Part shown: positions 5,209 to 7,209 of the stretch, piece by piece
How positions within the stretch are numbered: position 1 is the stretch's first letter
How the letters are laid out: each line of letters starts with the position of its first letter
DNA from: Candidatus Rifleibacteriota bacterium
Lineage (GTDB): Bacteria; Riflebacteria; Ozemobacteria; Ozemobacterales; Ozemobacteraceae
Reading direction: 5' to 3'
Length of the DNA stretch: 7,209 bases
NCBI GenBank assembly: GCA_022704885.1
Contig: JAKJFO010000207.1
Location: 1-7,209 of the forward strand
The notes under the pieces: model-generated
What the model was told of the DNA's origin: nothing
The model's input: the letters and a program-made list of their open reading frames with translations, nothing else
The model's database searches: none
Program-made: the position numbers and the translations under genes

Positions 5209-6548
5209 ACACTCAACACAAAGGCGAACTGATAAGCGTCGACAGTCTCAGGGCCGGCACTACGTGCCCGGCATGCCTGAAGCCGATTCTGGAGGGCGAA
5301 AACGCCCTGATCTGCAGCAAATGTGGGTCTCTAAATCATGAAGTTTGCTGGCAGCGCCAGGGCTGCGGCAGCTATCACTGCCAGACCGGCAATTCAAGAA
5401 CCTTTTCGAGCGATTCGGTAGATATTGTAATTACCAAAAACGACCTCGAGTCACTCAAGGAGCTCCCCAAAAATGTCAGGCACGGCACTGCCGCCATTGC
5501 GCATGAAATGTCGAAACGACAGGAAACCGGCTGGGCGCCGCTTTCAATTGTCGCCCTGCTGCTTGGCATGGGAGCTCTCGTGGCAAGTGTCATCAATCTG
5601 ACTACCGAATCATCAGCCGGTGGACAGATGGGATATTTTCTCATCGCTGCGGGCGGCTGCGTGCTGTCAATCCTGCTGGGCGCTCTTTCGGCGGCCACTT
5701 TTCAGAACAACAGCGGCAAAAAGGGGCTGTTATTATCACTTGCAGGTATGGGTGGCGGTATTCTCGCCATGATACTGACGGTTTACCCGATGCTCGACTC
5801 CGCCGAAGGCCCAGGCGAAAGCTTCAAGCTCGACATGAAGCAGGTTGCTGAAACTATTAAGACAGCCGCTCCCGGAATCAGAGGCCCGCTTATGGCCAAC
5901 GTCCACATCAAATCAGGCTCTGGCCTCAGGGCTGGCACCGGTTCAGGAATAACGCTCTGCAACCGCGACAACTTCACCTACATTCTTTCCAATGCTCACG
6001 TATTAACGCTTGGCGCCAGCGTTTCCAGTCTAGGCGCTCTCGAAAAAATAGCCCGTGATATTGAGGTAACTTTTTACAGTGGCGAAACGGTTAAGGGCAC
6101 TCCCGTCTGGCTTGCGCCCGATAAGATCGACCTGGTTCTGTTAAGAGTCACAACTCCGCAAGGTTTTATACCGACTCTCAAATATCAGCGTGGCAGGCCT
6201 CTCACAATGGGGCAACGGGTTTTTGCCATAGGAAACCCGGTTGGCCTGAACTGGACCTACACCGAAGGAGTCGTATCGGCGCTGCGTAAAAACAACTTCG
6301 GCACCAGAGATCTGACTGTTGTGCAAATTCAGACTCCGCTGAACCATGGCAACTCAGGCGGTGGTCTTTATGACCTTGAGGGTTATCTTATCGGCGTAAA
6401 CACCTGGATTTATGCCAAAACCGTTACCGAGGGCCTGAATTTTTCGATTGCAATTGATGAATTCTTTCAGTTACTTGAGCCGGAATGGGTCGAAGTTCTG
6501 GCATTACCCGGCGCATCTTTACCAGCCGAGAAGGAAAATCAGGAATGA
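5205..6548 (+). CDS. RING-like / three-span membrane / trypsin-like (HtrA-type) serine protease fusion
   Basis: 447 residues. The N-terminal RING-like domain (bases 5265-5381) has C21-x2-C24-x12-C37-x2-C40-x4-H45-x2-C48-x5-C54-x4-C59, nearly the same spacing as in the preceding gene. A linker with VDIVITKNDL (72-81) leads to three hydrophobic segments at about 111-131, 142-165 and 174-197. The loops are acidic or neutral, then basic (SGKKG), then acidic, so by the positive-inside rule the RING is cytosolic and the protease extracytoplasmic. Residues ~220-425 are a trypsin-like domain of the DegP/HtrA type: His265 in SNAHVL, Asp309 in DKIDLVLLRV, Ser384 in GNSGGGLYD, all present, with the GNPVGL and EGVVSAL strands expected in the family. 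No PDZ domain follows; the chain ends ~25 residues after the protease fold. The start overlaps the previous stop (ATGA) with only a weak upstream purine run, suggesting translational coupling. Domain calls are firm; the link between modification and proteolysis is inferred. Confidence 0.93.
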   Translation: MNTQHKGELISVDSLRAGTTCPACLKPILEGENALICSKCGSLNHEVCWQRQGCGSYHCQTGNSRTFSSDSVDIVITKNDLESLKELPKNVRHGTAAIAHEMSKRQETGWAPLSIVALLLGMGALVASVINLTTESSAGGQMGYFLIAAGGCVLSILLGALSAATFQNNSGKKGLLLSLAGMGGGILAMILTVYPMLDSAEGPGESFKLDMKQVAETIKTAAPGIRGPLMANVHIKSGSGLRAGTGSGITLCNRDNFTYILSNAHVLTLGASVSSLGALEKIARDIEVTFYSGETVKGTPVWLAPDKIDLVLLRVTTPQGFIPTLKYQRGRPLTMGQRVFAIGNPVGLNWTYTEGVVSALRKNNFGTRDLTVVQIQTPLNHGNSGGGLYDLEGYLIGVNTWIYAKTVTEGLNFSIAIDEFFQLLEPEWVEVLALPGASLPAEKENQE

Positions 6549-7209
6549 GTATCAGACACAAACGCCTGCAATCAGACTACGCCAAAATCGTTGATACCTT
6601 CAAAGAAGGCGGCCGCATTCAAATAAAAGCTGCCAACGGCAACCCGCCCGAGAAATACCAGATCGAATTTTTGATTAACAGTCTGGTCATGAAACCGGAT
6701 GGATCGGTTACGGTCAAAAACAATCATATTGCCGAAATCTACCTGACCGCTTCGTACCCGCGCCAACCACCACAGTGCCGGATGCTGACCCCGGTGTTTC
6801 ACCCCAATATTGCGCCGCATGCGATATGTATCGGCGACCACTGGGCCGCCGGCGAATCGCTGCCGCACCTTATCGTGAGAATTGGCGAGATGCTGTCATT
6901 TCAGAGCTATAATCTCAAAAGCCCACTCAACGGCGAAGCGGCCAAGTGGGCAAGCAAAAATGCCAGCAGGTTTCCGATCGATAAAATGGACTTCTCTGCT
7001 TATTACGAGGCTGGAGAAAAGGTTCTTTCAGAGACCCAGGCCAGGCAGATTGACGAGCACAGCACAATGAGCTGTGCTAACTGTGGAGCGCAGGTGCAGG
7101 GCTCACAGATAATCGTCTGTTCTTCGAAGCATCCGGTTTGTGCAAGTTGCGCCATGAAGTGCTCAGCCTGCGGCCAGCAGATTTGCCTCAAATGTGTAAC
7201 CAGCATCTG
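6545..7209 (+). CDS. E2 ubiquitin-conjugating enzyme (UBC fold) with C-terminal RING-like zinc module (3' end missing)
   Basis: 221 codons are visible and no stop is reached. AAGGA lies 9 nt before the ATG, which overlaps the protease stop. Residues ~1-150 form an E2 domain: N-terminal helix, strands to ~70, YPRQPP (71-76), TPVFHPN (82-88), active-site Cys95 in AICIGDHW, Trp100, then helices with YNLKSPLNGEAAKWA (122-136). The eukaryotic HPN tripeptide is intact and Cys95 follows Asn88 by 7 positions (8 in typical eukaryotic E2s), with a Trp shortly after as in classical E2s. A linker leads to C177-x2-C180-x11-C192-x3-H196-x2-C199-x2-C202-x3-C206-x2-C209-x4-C214-x2-C217 (bases 7073-7195): eight ligands fit a RING-like double zinc site and the last pair may begin another. 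The enzyme should take the Ubl from the E1 as a thioester and pass it to substrates. A fused zinc module could supply E3 function in cis or bind the Ubl. The E2 call is very secure; the zinc module's type is less so. Confidence 0.93.
   Translation, partial: MSIRHKRLQSDYAKIVDTFKEGGRIQIKAANGNPPEKYQIEFLINSLVMKPDGSVTVKNNHIAEIYLTASYPRQPPQCRMLTPVFHPNIAPHAICIGDHWAAGESLPHLIVRIGEMLSFQSYNLKSPLNGEAAKWASKNASRFPIDKMDFSAYYEAGEKVLSETQARQIDEHSTMSCANCGAQVQGSQIIVCSSKHPVCASCAMKCSACGQQICLKCVTSI

Noticed and set aside
7003..7206. Cys-containing minus-strand frame over the E2 tail
   Set aside because: It is the antisense of the CxxC-rich module. The + strand frame is continuous with the E2 domain and has regular zinc-ligand spacing.
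634..7209. Eukaryotic contamination, suggested by E2, RING and Rpn11-like domains
   Set aside because: Polycistronic ATGA overlaps, Shine-Dalgarno sites, lack of introns and bacterial-type membrane and HtrA domains show a bacterial operon.
1..7209. CRISPR arrays, tRNA/rRNA genes, insertion sequences or attachment sites
   Set aside because: I found no regularly spaced direct repeats, no tRNA-like cloverleaf, no transposase frame and no long terminal inverted repeats.

Overview
The window holds a bacterial ubiquitin-like conjugation operon on the + strand (about 634 to beyond the right edge) and, divergent from it, the start of an unrelated secreted-protein gene on the - strand (1-320). Shine-Dalgarno sites, ATGA stop/start overlaps and a clean TATAAT box show bacterial DNA. 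Base composition looks balanced. Multispanning membrane proteins, a signal peptide and an HtrA-type protease suggest an envelope-rich bacterium, but nothing here fixes the phylum. Lineages such as Planctomycetes, Chloroflexi or candidate phyla are only a guess from where RING/E2 operons have been described.

Layout: (1) 1-320, 5' part of a signal-peptide protein with a DUF4214-like segment. (2) 321-633, divergent intergenic region with a good promoter (TTGCAT-17 bp-TATAAT) for the operon. (3) 634-912, small beta-grasp ubiquitin-like protein (Ubl), YukD/EsaB-like, without a terminal Gly-Gly. (4) 909-2129, E1 (ThiF-fold) with a candidate catalytic Cys and a C-terminal zinc ribbon. (5) 2126-3412, JAMM/JAB isopeptidase with a strikingly Rpn11/CSN5-like active site, one membrane segment and a helical tail. 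(6) 3446-4540, six-span glycine-rich membrane protein with a C-terminal, apparently degenerate FHA domain. (7) 4537-5208, RING-like domain plus zinc ribbon plus two membrane segments. (8) 5205-6548, a second RING-like domain, three membrane segments and a trypsin/HtrA-like protease with an intact triad. (9) 6545 to the edge, an E2 with HPN motif and active-site Cys, followed in the same chain by a RING-like Cys-rich module; it is cut by the window end.

Working model (inference): the E1 activates the Ubl, the E2 receives it, the RING-like membrane proteins and/or the E2's own zinc module act as E3-like scaffolds, and the membrane-tethered JAMM enzyme processes the precursor or removes the modifier. 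Four of the seven operon products carry membrane segments, so the modification probably takes place at the inner face of the cytoplasmic membrane. The RING-membrane-protease fusion could couple it to proteolysis outside the membrane. Five of the six junctions are ATGA overlaps; only the JAMM/FHA junction has a gap (33 nt) with its own strong ribosome binding site. Related E1/E2/Ubl/JAB cassettes are known (the BilABCD anti-phage systems and the operons catalogued by Iyer, Burroughs and Aravind). The combination with two membrane RING proteins, one fused to a serine protease, an FHA membrane protein and an E2-RING chain is what makes this one worth study.
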